A DNA stretch of 64,000 nt from DATHBD01 sp035296325 (GTDB taxonomy: Bacteria; Actinomycetota; Actinomycetes; Mycobacteriales; Micromonosporaceae): contig DATHBD010000070.1 in NCBI GenBank assembly GCA_035296325.1, forward strand, positions 186,001 through 250,000, written 5' to 3'. Below are positions 1 to 8,282 of this stretch, one piece after another. The translations under genes and the position numbers were made by a program. How positions within the stretch are numbered: the stretch's first letter is position 1; every line of letters starts with the position of its first letter. The notes beneath the pieces were generated by a model. It was not told where the DNA came from, searched no databases, and saw only the letters and a list, made by a program, of their open reading frames with translations.

Positions 1-450
1 ATGAACGCCGAAGAGGCCGCACGGCTCCTGCGGGTCAGCCGCGACACCGTCGCCCGGGCAGTCACCGGCCGCGGCCTCGGCGCAATACGCGCAGGCACCC
101 GGCTCGAGATCACCACGGCGGCACTCGCCGACTACCTCACCAACACAGCCGTGGCTACACCAGGGAAGGACCGCGAACCGGTGGACGTCACCGACCTGCC
201 GAAACTCATGACTCTCGAAGAGGTCGCAGCCGGCACGAACCTGCCCCTCACCTGGCTCCGCCGCGGCTGCCGCGCGGGCGAGCTCGCGCACCTGCGGCCC
301 GGCAAGAAGGTCCTCATGGCCCCGGCGCACGTGTTCGCAGCCGTCGAAGCGGCGAGCCGGCCCGCGAAGGCGACCACTGCCCTCGATGAGGAACGCCGCC
401 GCCGCGCTGGGCGGCGTCGGCCCCACCCGGCGCGGAACGCCGCCGCCTAG
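1..450 (+). CDS. Two-domain helix-turn-helix (excisionase/MerR-type) protein
   Basis: The 149-residue product holds two excisionase-like HTH segments. The first is at residues 1-45 (EEAARLLRVSRDTVARAV), the second at about 67-115 (LMTLEEVAAGTNLPLTWLRR). Each resembles the winged HTH_17 fold used by phage excisionases and small DNA-binding regulators. The tail after residue 125 is Arg/Ala-rich and low complexity. The ATG is the first base of the window, so any longer N-terminus and the ribosome binding site cannot be checked. Its likely role is early transcription control or excision. It could equally be a generic DNA-binding protein. Confidence 0.6.
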   Translation: MNAEEAARLLRVSRDTVARAVTGRGLGAIRAGTRLEITTAALADYLTNTAVATPGKDREPVDVTDLPKLMTLEEVAAGTNLPLTWLRRGCRAGELAHLRPGKKVLMAPAHVFAAVEAASRPAKATTALDEERRRRAGRRRPHPARNAAA

Positions 451-529
451 CTGAAACGCCGAACGGCCGCCGCAGCAACGGCAGCCGTTCGAAAGCCCAA
501 CCCCACAACCCGAAAAGAGGGCCGGACCT

Positions 530-883
530 ATGGCTCAGCACATTACTCCCACCCCACGCAGCAACACCACCGCAGCCACGATCGCGGTAGTCCCAGTCAC
601 CCAGAAGCTTCGCGACGAAGCACCCGACCTGCTGACAGTCCCCGACGCCTGCCACGTAATCACGGCCCGCGCCGCAGATGGTGACCTGCTCCGCATCTTC
701 GACGTGATCGCCGAGTCGGACACGACCCTCGGCGCCCTGATCGAAGACGCGAAGAGGATCGCCGCCACAGTGGGCAGCTCCTGGGGCGGTGCCGAAGCGT
801 CAACCCGGTTCGCCGAGGCCGCCGGCATCTCCTACCTCGGGATGGCATCGCAGGTCCACACCGAACTGTGGGGCAAGTCGTGA
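530..883 (+). CDS. Conserved-looking phage protein of unknown function
   Basis: The product has 117 residues, with no signal peptide, membrane segment or recognisable motif. A purine-rich AGAGGG lies about 10 bases before the ATG. Its stop overlaps the GTG of the SsgA-like gene (GTGA), so the two are probably translationally coupled. It opens a run of overlapping genes that extends to 3.2 kb. Function unknown. Confidence 0.55.
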   Translation: MAQHITPTPRSNTTAATIAVVPVTQKLRDEAPDLLTVPDACHVITARAADGDLLRIFDVIAESDTTLGALIEDAKRIAATVGSSWGGAEASTRFAEAAGISYLGMASQVHTELWGKS

Positions 884-1317
884 ACGCCCGGGTCGCAACG
901 ATCGAGCACCGCATCACCGGTGCGTTTCTCGACAAGGACTTGAACCCGACCGGCAAGACCACGCAGGCGACGTTCATGTACTGCAAGTTTGAGCCGTTCG
1001 CGATTCGGCTGGTGTTCCCCGCCGAGGCGATGGTGGGCAGTATCCCGGGAATCTGGGTCGGCGCGCGGTGCGTGCTGGGCGCTGGCTTGGTGGAGCCGTC
1101 GGGTCTGGGCGACATGCAGGTGTTCCCGCTCGAGGGGCGCCTGTCGGCTACGGCGATCCGCCTGGTCACGGAGAAGGGCGACGCGGTACTTCGGTACCCG
1201 ACGCGTGAGGTGCAGCGTTTCCTGGACGCCACGTACGACATGGTGCCGGCCGGGGCTGAGCCGACCTACCTCGACGTGGACGGCGTTGTTGAGCGGCTCC
1301 TCTCGGACGCGCGGTGA
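880..1317 (+). CDS. SsgA-like sporulation/cell-division family protein (SALP)
   Basis: The product has 145 residues. The pattern EPFAIRLVF..., a WVGARCVLGAGL core, a VFPLEG segment, and the C-terminal PTREVQRFLDATYDMVPAG followed by an acidic DVDGVVERLL match the layout of SsgA/SsgB-like proteins. In streptomycetes these are small cytoplasmic proteins that position FtsZ and guide septum formation during sporulation. I chose GTG at 880 because it overlaps the previous stop; an ATG at 868 in the same frame is possible. The family belongs to morphologically complex actinobacteria, so the gene was probably taken from a host. The inferred role is to interfere with or exploit host septation and sporulation. 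Confidence 0.75.
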   Translation: MNARVATIEHRITGAFLDKDLNPTGKTTQATFMYCKFEPFAIRLVFPAEAMVGSIPGIWVGARCVLGAGLVEPSGLGDMQVFPLEGRLSATAIRLVTEKGDAVLRYPTREVQRFLDATYDMVPAGAEPTYLDVDGVVERLLSDAR

Positions 1318-1493
1318 AGGCCTCGACGCGGGTGTTCGACCCGCAGGTCGCCGAGACAGTCCGGTTCATCGACGGGCCGTACGGCGAGTGGACGGTCCTT
1401 GACCGCGACCACGACGGGACGTGGTTCCTCGTGGGTCGGAAGGGCTCCACGCCGATCCGCGTGTCGAAGTGGCAGCTGCGAGCCGCGTCATGA
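1314..1493 (+). CDS. Small protein of unknown function
   Basis: The product has 59 residues. It starts at a GTG overlapping the SsgA-like stop (GTGA) and ends in an ATGA overlap with the next gene. The sequence has a compact beta-rich look (EWTVLDRDHDGTWFLVGR), as in small SH3-like or KOW-like folds, but no family is recognised. Tight coupling on both sides supports it as a real gene. Confidence 0.5.
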   Translation: MKASTRVFDPQVAETVRFIDGPYGEWTVLDRDHDGTWFLVGRKGSTPIRVSKWQLRAAS

Positions 1494-1711
1494 GCCCCGT
1501 CGCCAGCGCCCAGATCGCAACAGCACGCGAGCTCGTCCGCGAGTTCCACGCCATCAGCCCCGCCGCGGCGGTCGAGTACGTGGCCCGGCTGCGGAAGACC
1601 GCCGAGGACTTCGTGGCTAACGAGCCCGGCACGAAATTGACCCACGCGTTCAGCCTGACGGCCGTCGCCGCCGAGGCCGCCCTGAAGGAAGCCTCCGGAG
1701 GTGCGCTGTGA
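1490..1711 (+). CDS. Small helical protein of unknown function
   Basis: The product has 73 residues, predicted mostly helical and Ala/Glu-rich. It starts at an ATG overlapping the previous stop and ends overlapping the GTG of the next gene. No motif is recognised. Support comes from the unbroken coupling of the operon. Confidence 0.5.
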   Translation: MSPVASAQIATARELVREFHAISPAAAVEYVARLRKTAEDFVANEPGTKLTHAFSLTAVAAEAALKEASGGAL

Positions 1712-1899
1712 CCGCCCACGAGATCCGATCGCACCACCGCCGCACCGGCCTGGGTGACCTGCTCCGCGCCGCGACCGCCCGCCTCGCCGACCGCGACCGC
1801 CTCGACGAGGTGGAAGCCGACCAGCTCCTCGCCGACCTCGCCCCCATGGGCGCGGACCTGCCCGTCGACAAGACCACCGGGACGGGGTGGCCGACATGA
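1708..1899 (+). CDS. Small charged protein of unknown function
   Basis: The product has 63 residues. A central amphipathic helix is rich in Asp, Arg and Leu (ADRDRLDEVEADQLLADL). It has a GTG start in a GTGA overlap and ends in an ATGA overlap. No family is recognised. Confidence 0.45.
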   Translation: MTAHEIRSHHRRTGLGDLLRAATARLADRDRLDEVEADQLLADLAPMGADLPVDKTTGTGWPT

Positions 1900-2084
1900 G
1901 CACCCACCTGATCGTCACGTTCGACACGATCGCCGGCCCCATCGACTTCGGCCCGGTCGGCGCTGCGGCCACCGCCAGTTTCGAAATGGCCCGCCGAGGC
2001 CGGCCGTGCCGGGTTGAGAAGCGCGAACCCAACCGCCTCGCCGAGTTCCTCCGCTGGTCGTGGGACGAGGAGGCCAAGCGATGA
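1896..2084 (+). CDS. Small protein of unknown function
   Basis: The product has 62 residues. A beta-rich N-terminus (THLIVTFDTIAG) is followed by a basic helix. The ATG overlaps the previous stop, and the stop overlaps the ATG of the nuclease gene, so it is probably translated with that gene. Function unknown. Confidence 0.45.
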   Translation: MSTHLIVTFDTIAGPIDFGPVGAAATASFEMARRGRPCRVEKREPNRLAEFLRWSWDEEAKR

Positions 2085-3202
2085 CTCTCGACCTCAACCC
2101 CGCGCCCCGGTTAGGCCCGGCCAACTCCACCACCGACGAGGAGACCGGGGACCGCACTTACTACTTCGAGCCCTACGGCCGACTCACCTCCGTCACCACC
2201 GCGTTCAAAGCCATCGCGAAGATCGGGCTGGACATTTGGAAGACGCAACTCGCGGCCGAAGCGGCGTTCATCGAACTGCCCACCGTCATCACCGCATCAC
2301 GGGTCAAGGCCTGCGACAACACGAACAGCCGCTGCCGCAAAACCCACGGGTGGCAAGACCGCTGCCCGCGCTGCCCGTGCGGCGACTGCCGCGCGTGCGT
2401 CGCGAAGTGGCTCGCCGACCGGCACTTCGCCGAGTCCGCCCGCCGCTCCGACGAGGGCATGCGCGTTCACGACGTCGCCGAGTGGTGGTCCATGCACGGT
2501 GAGATCCGCCCCCACGACGACGACATCAAGCCGTACGTTGCCGCGTTCCTCGCATTCGTCGAGGAGTACGGCATCACACCCGAGTCGTTCCTGATGGCCG
2601 AGGGAACCGTCATCAACCCGGCCGAGAAGTACGCCGGCACCTGCGACGGGCTCCTCCGGTTCGACGCCTGCGCCACCGACTCGGCGTGCAAGCTCGTCGC
2701 ACGGCAGCTGCGGTTTAACGGCGAGTACTCGAGCCTCAAGACCTCCGAGGCGATCCAGAAGGCCGTACGCCGCGACAAGCGCACCGTCGACCTTCTCGTG
2801 GACTGGAAGTCCCGTGAGGGTGAAGGTGCCAGCTTCTACCCGAACCAAGCGCTGCAACTGTCCGGCTACCGGTGGGCGCCCCTTGTGCGGATCAAAGGCA
2901 CTGATGTGGACGTCCCCATGCCCGACACCGACGGGGCGGTCATCGTTCAACTCCGCCCCGACGGAGTGACGGCCCGGCTCGCCGTGGCCACGGAGCAGAC
3001 GTTCCAAGGGTTCCTCCACGCCCTGGGTTTGTACACCTGGCTTTCCGAGTGCGGGCCGGCGGCCGTGTCGTCGCACACGTTCACATTGGGCCGCAAAGAC
3101 CAACCGGTCACCGCCGATGTTGAGCCTGCCCCACTCAAGCCTGACCCGTTCGCGCTGATCGTCGCCGCGCGTGACCAGCAGCCCACCGACATTCCCTTCT
3201 GA
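2081..3202 (+). CDS. PD-(D/E)XK nuclease of Cas4/RecB type with cysteine cluster
   Basis: The product has 373 residues. A Cys-rich knuckle at about 77-107 (CDNTNSRC... RCPRCPCGDCRAC) is followed by the nuclease core. The core shows YAGTCDGLLRF (first acidic residue), VDWKS (the D-x-K strand) and a QALQLSGYR helix, the usual order in RecB/Cas4-like exonucleases. The probable role is end resection or recombination during phage replication, working with the SSB, the DEDDh exonuclease and the RusA-like protein in this operon. The Cys cluster suggests a zinc or iron-sulfur site. A second nuclease of this superfamily lies at 17624-18373. Confidence 0.7.
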   Translation: MTLDLNPAPRLGPANSTTDEETGDRTYYFEPYGRLTSVTTAFKAIAKIGLDIWKTQLAAEAAFIELPTVITASRVKACDNTNSRCRKTHGWQDRCPRCPCGDCRACVAKWLADRHFAESARRSDEGMRVHDVAEWWSMHGEIRPHDDDIKPYVAAFLAFVEEYGITPESFLMAEGTVINPAEKYAGTCDGLLRFDACATDSACKLVARQLRFNGEYSSLKTSEAIQKAVRRDKRTVDLLVDWKSREGEGASFYPNQALQLSGYRWAPLVRIKGTDVDVPMPDTDGAVIVQLRPDGVTARLAVATEQTFQGFLHALGLYTWLSECGPAAVSSHTFTLGRKDQPVTADVEPAPLKPDPFALIVAARDQQPTDIPF

Positions 3203-3225
3203 TCGGAACCCCAGGAGCCACAACC

Positions 3226-4425
3226 ATGCCCATCGCATCCCTGCAGCGTCGCCTGACCCAGGTCGGTGTCATCCGCCTAGGCGAGAAGCGCCTATCCAAG
3301 AACAACAAGGAGTACCCGGCCGCGCTCGACTCGTTCCGCATCACGTCGCCGTCGAAGGCGCTCATCGACGCCGTTGCCGGCCTGTACGGCGGCACGGTGA
3401 AGCCGTGGCAGTCACCGTCGGGCCCTGAGTTCGAGGTGGTGACCCGGGCGACCGAGATCCCGGTGTTCGTGCCGCCGCAGAACATCGACCCGAACTTCGA
3501 ACTGTGGGGCAACGGCTACCGGTCGCGGATGTGTGACGGGATCGCCGAGAAGCTCCGCGGCCAGCCGTGCCTGTGTGAGGCGGCGGCGCAGCAGCGGTAC
3601 GCCGCGGCGAAGCGCCCGTTCCCGGAGGATGGCCGGTTCGAGCGGACCAAGGACGACTGCAAGCCGACCACGCGCATGTCGCTGATGCTGGCTGACATCC
3701 CGTCGATGGGCACGTTGAAGTTGGAGGCCCACGGGTGGAACGCCGCGTCGGAGCTGCCCACCCTGGCCGCGTCGATCGCCGCCGCTACACAGCCGATCCC
3801 GGCGCTGTTGAAGCTTGAAGCCCGAGGCGACAAGAAACTGACCTTTGGCAAGGACGGCGAGAAGGTCGAGTCCCGCAACTACGTGGTGCCGGTGCTGGAC
3901 TTCTTCGGCCTGTTCACCCCGGCGCAGGCGTTCGGTGGGGCGATCGACGCGGCGGTTCGCACCGCGATCGGGGCGCCGCAGGAGCAGCGCGTCGCGCTGC
4001 CGGCCGCGCCCTCCCCATCCGCTTCGGAAGTCAAGCCGTCTGCCCCGACGGTCGATTGGGCGGCGCGCGTCGCCGCGGCGACAACGACCAATGCCGTGAA
4101 CGAGCTGATGGGCCTGATGCGCTCCGCCGGTGTTCGCGATCCGCAGTTGGTGGATGCGTGGAAGGCCAAGGCCGCCCAGGTCGCTGAGGCATCCGCGACG
4201 GCGAAGTCCGCGGACACACAGACTATCGACGCCGAGGAGGAGCCCAACAAGGACGACGTGTGGACCGCGATCATGCGGGCCGCCCAGCCGCTGAAGTGGA
4301 ACCTGCCGGCCATCGAGGAGAAGTACCGGGCGCACATGGGCCACGACCCGTCCGACGACGAGGTTGCGACCGGGTTCAAGTACGCCGAGTTTCTCGCCGC
4401 GGTGCGTGCCGGGCAGGTGAAGTGA
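3226..4425 (+). CDS. phiC31 Gp3-like / recombination directionality factor family protein
   Basis: The product has 399 residues. The N-terminus (LTQVGVIRLGEKR..., YPAALDSFRITSPSKALIDAVAGLYGGTVKPW, EIPVFVPPQN) has the hallmarks of the phiC31 Gp3-like family, whose founder is the recombination directionality factor for a serine integrase. Cysteines at about 102-120 (RMCDG, PCLCEAA) may bind metal. The C-terminal 130 residues are Ala-rich and helical. It follows the nuclease gene by 23 bases. No serine integrase is visible here, so a replication or DNA-binding role, or a partner role with the tyrosine integrase at 21.0 kb, is inferred only. Confidence 0.7.
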   Translation: MPIASLQRRLTQVGVIRLGEKRLSKNNKEYPAALDSFRITSPSKALIDAVAGLYGGTVKPWQSPSGPEFEVVTRATEIPVFVPPQNIDPNFELWGNGYRSRMCDGIAEKLRGQPCLCEAAAQQRYAAAKRPFPEDGRFERTKDDCKPTTRMSLMLADIPSMGTLKLEAHGWNAASELPTLAASIAAATQPIPALLKLEARGDKKLTFGKDGEKVESRNYVVPVLDFFGLFTPAQAFGGAIDAAVRTAIGAPQEQRVALPAAPSPSASEVKPSAPTVDWAARVAAATTTNAVNELMGLMRSAGVRDPQLVDAWKAKAAQVAEASATAKSADTQTIDAEEEPNKDDVWTAIMRAAQPLKWNLPAIEEKYRAHMGHDPSDDEVATGFKYAEFLAAVRAGQVK

Positions 4426-5123
4426 TGATGGCCATCGACAAGGACGTCATCGCGGCCCGCCGTCAGGCGATCCGGGACGCCGCCCCCTGCGAGGGCTGCG
4501 GCACCAGCCTGGCCTCCTGCAAAGCCGCGCGAGGCCAGGACCCGACCGCCCCGGAGTGGTTCGGGTGCTGCGCACAGGGCGTCGACATGAGGCCATGCCG
4601 TCACGTCGTTGACAGGCGCGCCATGGCGGAACTGCTGGACGAGATCGAGTCCGGCGCGATCCGGACGGTGGCCGAGGCGACCCCGAAGCCGGCAAACCTC
4701 GGCATGTCGTGGGCCGAATACGTTGAGCAGGGCGAGAAGTGGAAGCCCAACGGACGGCCGATGGTCGCCATCGCCGACATGGACGAGACGTGGCGGTTCA
4801 ACGCCTCCCGCTGGCTGGTCCGGAACGCGACCGGGATCGCCGCGAAGTTCGCACGAGGGACGTACCTGCTGATCAGCACCGACCACATGTCGGAAAGGAC
4901 CGCTGACCAGCTTCTCGACGATGCCCACCACGCAACGGCGAACCCGGAGGCATGGATTCAGCGCACGCCGTTGCACACGGCGCTGACACGGGGCTTGCCG
5001 GCTGACGGGCCTGCCCTCGCCGAGTTGGCCGATCGCGCCCGGCATTACTCCACGTGCCCCCAGCGGGAAAACGTGGACGGCGAGTGCACCTGTCGCGCCG
5101 CTTCGGATCGGGCGGACGCATGA
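4425..5123 (+). CDS. Cysteine-rich protein of unknown function
   Basis: The product has 232 residues. N-terminal pairs (PCEGCGTSLASC, WFGCCAQG, CRHVVDRR) could form a zinc site, and a C-terminal CPQRENVDGECTC could form another. The ATG at 4425 shares one base with the previous stop; ATG 4428 and GTG 4422 are alternatives. Its position between the Gp3-like and exonuclease genes suggests a DNA-metabolism role, but no family is recognised. Confidence 0.55.
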   Translation: MMAIDKDVIAARRQAIRDAAPCEGCGTSLASCKAARGQDPTAPEWFGCCAQGVDMRPCRHVVDRRAMAELLDEIESGAIRTVAEATPKPANLGMSWAEYVEQGEKWKPNGRPMVAIADMDETWRFNASRWLVRNATGIAAKFARGTYLLISTDHMSERTADQLLDDAHHATANPEAWIQRTPLHTALTRGLPADGPALAELADRARHYSTCPQRENVDGECTCRAASDRADA

Positions 5124-6034
5124 CCGCCCCGTGGATGCCCGCCCGCTGCCTCGCCTTCGACCTGGAGACGACCGGCACGGACGTGGCCGGCGACAGGATC
5201 GTGTCGGCCTGCGCCGCGATTGTGGAGAACGGTGAGGTCAAGTACCGCAAGGAGTGGCTGATTGCCGTTGACGTGGACATCCCGGCCGAGGCGACCGCCG
5301 TGCACGGCATCACGACCGAGCACGCCCGCGAGCACGGCATGCCCGCCGAGCAGGGCGTCAGGGAGATCGCGGGCGCCATCCGGTACGCGCTGGGCGCCGG
5401 CACCGCCGTGGTCGGTTTCAACGTGGCGTTCGACCTGTCGATGCTCGACGCGGAGTGCGCCCGCAACGGCCTCGGTTCGCTGACCACCTTCTGCGGCGGT
5501 GACATCTGGCCCGTCCTCGACGGCTTCGTCCTCGACAAGGCCACGGACCGGTACCGGCCGGGCTCCCGCAAGCTCGCCGACGTCGCCAAGAACTACGACG
5601 TCGAGCTAGTCGACGCGCACGACGCCGCCGCTGACGCCCTAGCCGCCGTGGATGTGGTGCGCCGCATCGCCGAACGGTCCGTGATGTCCGACGCCGACCT
5701 GCGCCAGCTCTACGCCGACCGGAAGTACCCGGACAGCCTCGCCCGCACGTGGCGGGCTCTGGGCCGCATGTCCCTCGCCGAAGTGCACACGGCGCAGGTC
5801 GGTTGGTTCGCGGAGCAGGCCGAGTCGCTGGCCGTCCACTGGCGCGGCAAGGCCGCCGAGATGCAGGACCAGGCCGGCGAGTCGGAGCCGCCCGGCGACG
5901 AGGCGCTCAGTGCCGACGAACGGGCGCAGGTGCTCCGCGACGACGCGGCCGAACTGATCAAGCGCGCGGACGGGATCACCGGCGACTGGCCGCTGAACGT
6001 CACCACCACCAAGGGAAAGGCGATCGCAGCATGA
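5120..6034 (+). CDS. DnaQ-like DEDDh 3'-5' exonuclease
   Basis: The product has 304 residues. The exonuclease fold covers residues 8-180. Exo I is FDLETTG, followed by VHGITTEHA. Exo II is FNVAFDLSML. Exo III is AHDAAADALA, with the catalytic His. This is the order in DNA polymerase III epsilon-like proteins. No polymerase domain is attached, so it is a stand-alone proofreading-type or processing exonuclease. The C-terminal third is helical and unassigned. The ATG overlaps the stop of the preceding gene. Confidence 0.82.
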   Translation: MTAPWMPARCLAFDLETTGTDVAGDRIVSACAAIVENGEVKYRKEWLIAVDVDIPAEATAVHGITTEHAREHGMPAEQGVREIAGAIRYALGAGTAVVGFNVAFDLSMLDAECARNGLGSLTTFCGGDIWPVLDGFVLDKATDRYRPGSRKLADVAKNYDVELVDAHDAAADALAAVDVVRRIAERSVMSDADLRQLYADRKYPDSLARTWRALGRMSLAEVHTAQVGWFAEQAESLAVHWRGKAAEMQDQAGESEPPGDEALSADERAQVLRDDAAELIKRADGITGDWPLNVTTTKGKAIAA

Positions 6035-6261
6035 GCACCAACCTGACCGGGCTCGCAGCCGAGTACCGCCGCGACGCCGCAGAAGCCATCCGCCAGGCCG
6101 GCGAGACGTACGGCCAGGAGAAGGCCATGGCCCTGGACGAGGCGCGCTACCGCCTCGATCAGGCCGAGATGGCGGACGCCCTGGTCAACGCCGGCTCCGA
6201 CCTCGACGGCAACGCGTACGGCGTCACCCCGGTCGACACCCGCCCGGGCGCTGCGGCATGA
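6031..6261 (+). CDS. Small helical protein of unknown function
   Basis: The product has 76 residues, highly charged and helical (residues 5-55), with a disordered tail. It is coupled by ATGA overlaps to the exonuclease before it and the zinc protein after it. No family is recognised. Confidence 0.45.
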   Translation: MSTNLTGLAAEYRRDAAEAIRQAGETYGQEKAMALDEARYRLDQAEMADALVNAGSDLDGNAYGVTPVDTRPGAAA

Positions 6262-6545
6262 CCGCCACCATCGAACCCGAGAAGATCCGGGTCACTCGCT
6301 ACCGGTGCACCCACTGTGGCCGGTCCCACTCCACCCGGGCGCGGGCACTCGATCATATCGGCCGGTGCTGGAGCAACCCCGGCGTCCGTGCGTGCAGGAC
6401 ATGCGTCCATCACGTTGTCGACACGAGCGAGCCCGACGTGGGGTACGTGAGCCCCGAGCGCTGCGCCGCAAGCGCAGAGATTGACCTGAGTAGCGGCATC
6501 CGGACCAACTGCCCGCTGTGGGCATCCGTGGGTGGTGCAGCATGA
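6258..6545 (+). CDS. Small zinc-finger-like protein
   Basis: The product has 95 residues. A CTHCGRSH... DHIGRC segment (residues 16-36) resembles a C2H2 or C2HC finger. A second set, CRTCVHH... C... C, follows. The likely role is nucleic-acid or protein binding. It is coupled on both sides by ATGA overlaps. Confidence 0.5.
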   Translation: MTATIEPEKIRVTRYRCTHCGRSHSTRARALDHIGRCWSNPGVRACRTCVHHVVDTSEPDVGYVSPERCAASAEIDLSSGIRTNCPLWASVGGAA

Positions 6546-6964
6546 CCGCCACCGTGATCGCAGCCGCGTTCGCCGCCCTCTACGCGGGCCACCAGGTCGG
6601 GGACCACGTCACTGGTCAAACCCACGCCCAAGCGCTCGGCAAAGCGCAGTCGAAGAACTGGCTGCGGCCCATGCTCGGTCACCTCGCCGGCTACCACCTG
6701 ACGCTCGCCGCGTTCCTCGGCGCGCTCGCCGTGGCGGGGGTACGCATGTCGTGGATCGGCGTGGGCGTGGCGCTCCTGTTCTCCGCCGCCACGCACGGGT
6801 TCATCGACCGGCGCTGGCCGGTGCGGTGGTATCTGGAACGGACCGGTTCGGCCGAGTTCGCGCAGTTGACATCCAACGGCATGAACGGCATGTACTTGGC
6901 CGACCAGGCGCTACACGTCGGCTGCCTGTTCATTTCCGCCCTGATCATCGGCGGCATGTCATGA
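6542..6964 (+). CDS. DUF3307-like membrane protein
   Basis: The product has 140 residues with about three hydrophobic segments (near 2-20, 47-85 and 118-138). The N-terminal H-x-x-G-D-H motif (GHQVGDHVTGQTHAQA) and the internal THGFID resemble DUF3307 membrane proteins found in phages and mobile elements. It would sit in the host cytoplasmic membrane. The function is unknown; superinfection or membrane takeover are possible roles. Confidence 0.55.
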   Translation: MTATVIAAAFAALYAGHQVGDHVTGQTHAQALGKAQSKNWLRPMLGHLAGYHLTLAAFLGALAVAGVRMSWIGVGVALLFSAATHGFIDRRWPVRWYLERTGSAEFAQLTSNGMNGMYLADQALHVGCLFISALIIGGMS

Positions 6965-7545
6965 CCGCCACCGTGTCACCGGCGGCGGGGACTGGCTCCC
7001 CGGTCCTCGCCGCCGGCCCAAGGAAGCCAGTCAAGCGCAGGCCCAAGCCTGTCGTGGACACCACGGCACCCGTCAGCTTCGCCGTCGAGGCGGGCACCGA
7101 CGGCATGCGGGTGTGGACGCTGAGGTTCCCCGCCCCCGACCGGATGCTCTCCGTCAACAGCGGGCACCAGCACTGGCGCAAGACCGGACCCGTCCACAAG
7201 ACGTGGCGCGAGTCGATGTTCACCTACGCCCGATACGCGCGGCTCCCCCAGTGCCTGCCTCGTGTGCGAGTTGAGTTCGAACTCCGCTTCCCGACGCACG
7301 GACGTAAAGACGCGGGCAACTACTACACCCACGTCGTGAAGCCGTGCGTCGACGCCCTCGGGCCGCCCATCGACAAGATGCGCGCCGGGAAGCGCGTCGT
7401 TGCCGCGGGCCACGGCCTGATCGCCGACGACACCGCCGAATACCTCGACGGGCCGTTCGTGCGGCTCGGCGCGAAGGTCACCGACCCGAAACGCTGCCCG
7501 TTCGGCGAAGTCGTCGTCACCATCACCGAACTCGCCGGCACCTGA
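6961..7545 (+). CDS. RusA-like Holliday junction resolvase
   Basis: The product has 194 residues. After a basic, disordered N-terminus of about 45 residues, the RusA pattern appears: LSVNSGHQHWRK, a central FELRFPTHGRKDAGNYYTHV with the conserved Asp-Asn, KPCVDAL, and GLIADDTAEYL with the paired acidic residues. RusA dimers cleave Holliday junctions, which fits late replication or recombination intermediates. It begins in an ATGA overlap and ends the first coupled operon stretch. Confidence 0.75.
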   Translation: MTATVSPAAGTGSPVLAAGPRKPVKRRPKPVVDTTAPVSFAVEAGTDGMRVWTLRFPAPDRMLSVNSGHQHWRKTGPVHKTWRESMFTYARYARLPQCLPRVRVEFELRFPTHGRKDAGNYYTHVVKPCVDALGPPIDKMRAGKRVVAAGHGLIADDTAEYLDGPFVRLGAKVTDPKRCPFGEVVVTITELAGT

Positions 7546-7587
7546 CCGCCGCTCCACCAACCAGACCACCACGAACGGGGACCAGCA

Positions 7588-7785
7588 ATGAGCACCACCG
7601 AACCGCGCACCACCGAACGGCTCATGACGCCCTACGAAGTTGCCTGCCTCCTGCGCGTGGACGCGAAAACGGTAACGCGGTGGGCCCAAGCCCGGCGGCT
7701 CTCGTCGATCCGCACCCCCGGCGGGCACCGCCGGTTCCGCGAGTCGGACATCCTCGCGCTCCTCGAGTTCCCAGACATCGCCTGA
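7588..7785 (+). CDS. BldC-like MerR-type DNA-binding protein
   Basis: The product has 65 residues. The segment LMTPYEVACLLRVDAKTVTRWAQARRLSSIRTPGGHRRFRES aligns by eye almost end to end with the BldC developmental regulator of Streptomyces, including the helix-turn-helix and the RTPGGHRRFRE wing. BldC binds direct repeats cooperatively and controls entry into development. Here it could regulate phage genes or imitate the host factor. The start at 7588 follows a 42-base gap, so it may have its own promoter. Excisionase use is an alternative. Confidence 0.75.
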   Translation: MSTTEPRTTERLMTPYEVACLLRVDAKTVTRWAQARRLSSIRTPGGHRRFRESDILALLEFPDIA

Positions 7786-7859
7786 CCCCAAGCAAAGCCA
7801 TGGCGCCCCACCGAGCCAGCGAAGCCAGCGGGACGCCACAACCACCGAAAGGATACGAG

Positions 7860-8282
7860 ATGGACAGCGCCGAACTCGCACAGCCCGCCCACGAGTACGT
7901 CAAGCAGGTCGCCCCCTACGACGACAGCACCGTCACCGCCGACGCGCTGGCCCGCCACCTCGCCTGCCAAGTCCAGGCCGACCTCGCGCGGATCAGCAGC
8001 CACTACTACTTGCAGACCCCGCCCGGGGTCGACAAGGACGCGGCCCGCGAATGGGCGTTCCTGCTCGGGCGCATGTCCGGCTACTTCGGCTACGTCGCCT
8101 GTCTCCGCGCCCTCACCGAACACGCCCCCGACAAGGCCGACGAGATCGCCCGGTGGGTCAACTTCGCCATGAACGGCGAAGGGTCCGGTGAGTTCATCGC
8201 CGACTGGCTCGTGGAGTACGGCATCGACGGTGAGCGGATCATCGCAGGGACCAAGCCCGTTGAGCGGGCGGTGGCCTCATGA
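7860..8282 (+). CDS. Helical protein of unknown function
   Basis: The product has 140 residues, predicted all-helical, with no membrane segment. The start at 7860 is preceded by GAAAGGATACGAG, a good ribosome binding site. Its stop overlaps the next ATG. No family is recognised. Confidence 0.55.
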   Translation: MDSAELAQPAHEYVKQVAPYDDSTVTADALARHLACQVQADLARISSHYYLQTPPGVDKDAAREWAFLLGRMSGYFGYVACLRALTEHAPDKADEIARWVNFAMNGEGSGEFIADWLVEYGIDGERIIAGTKPVERAVAS

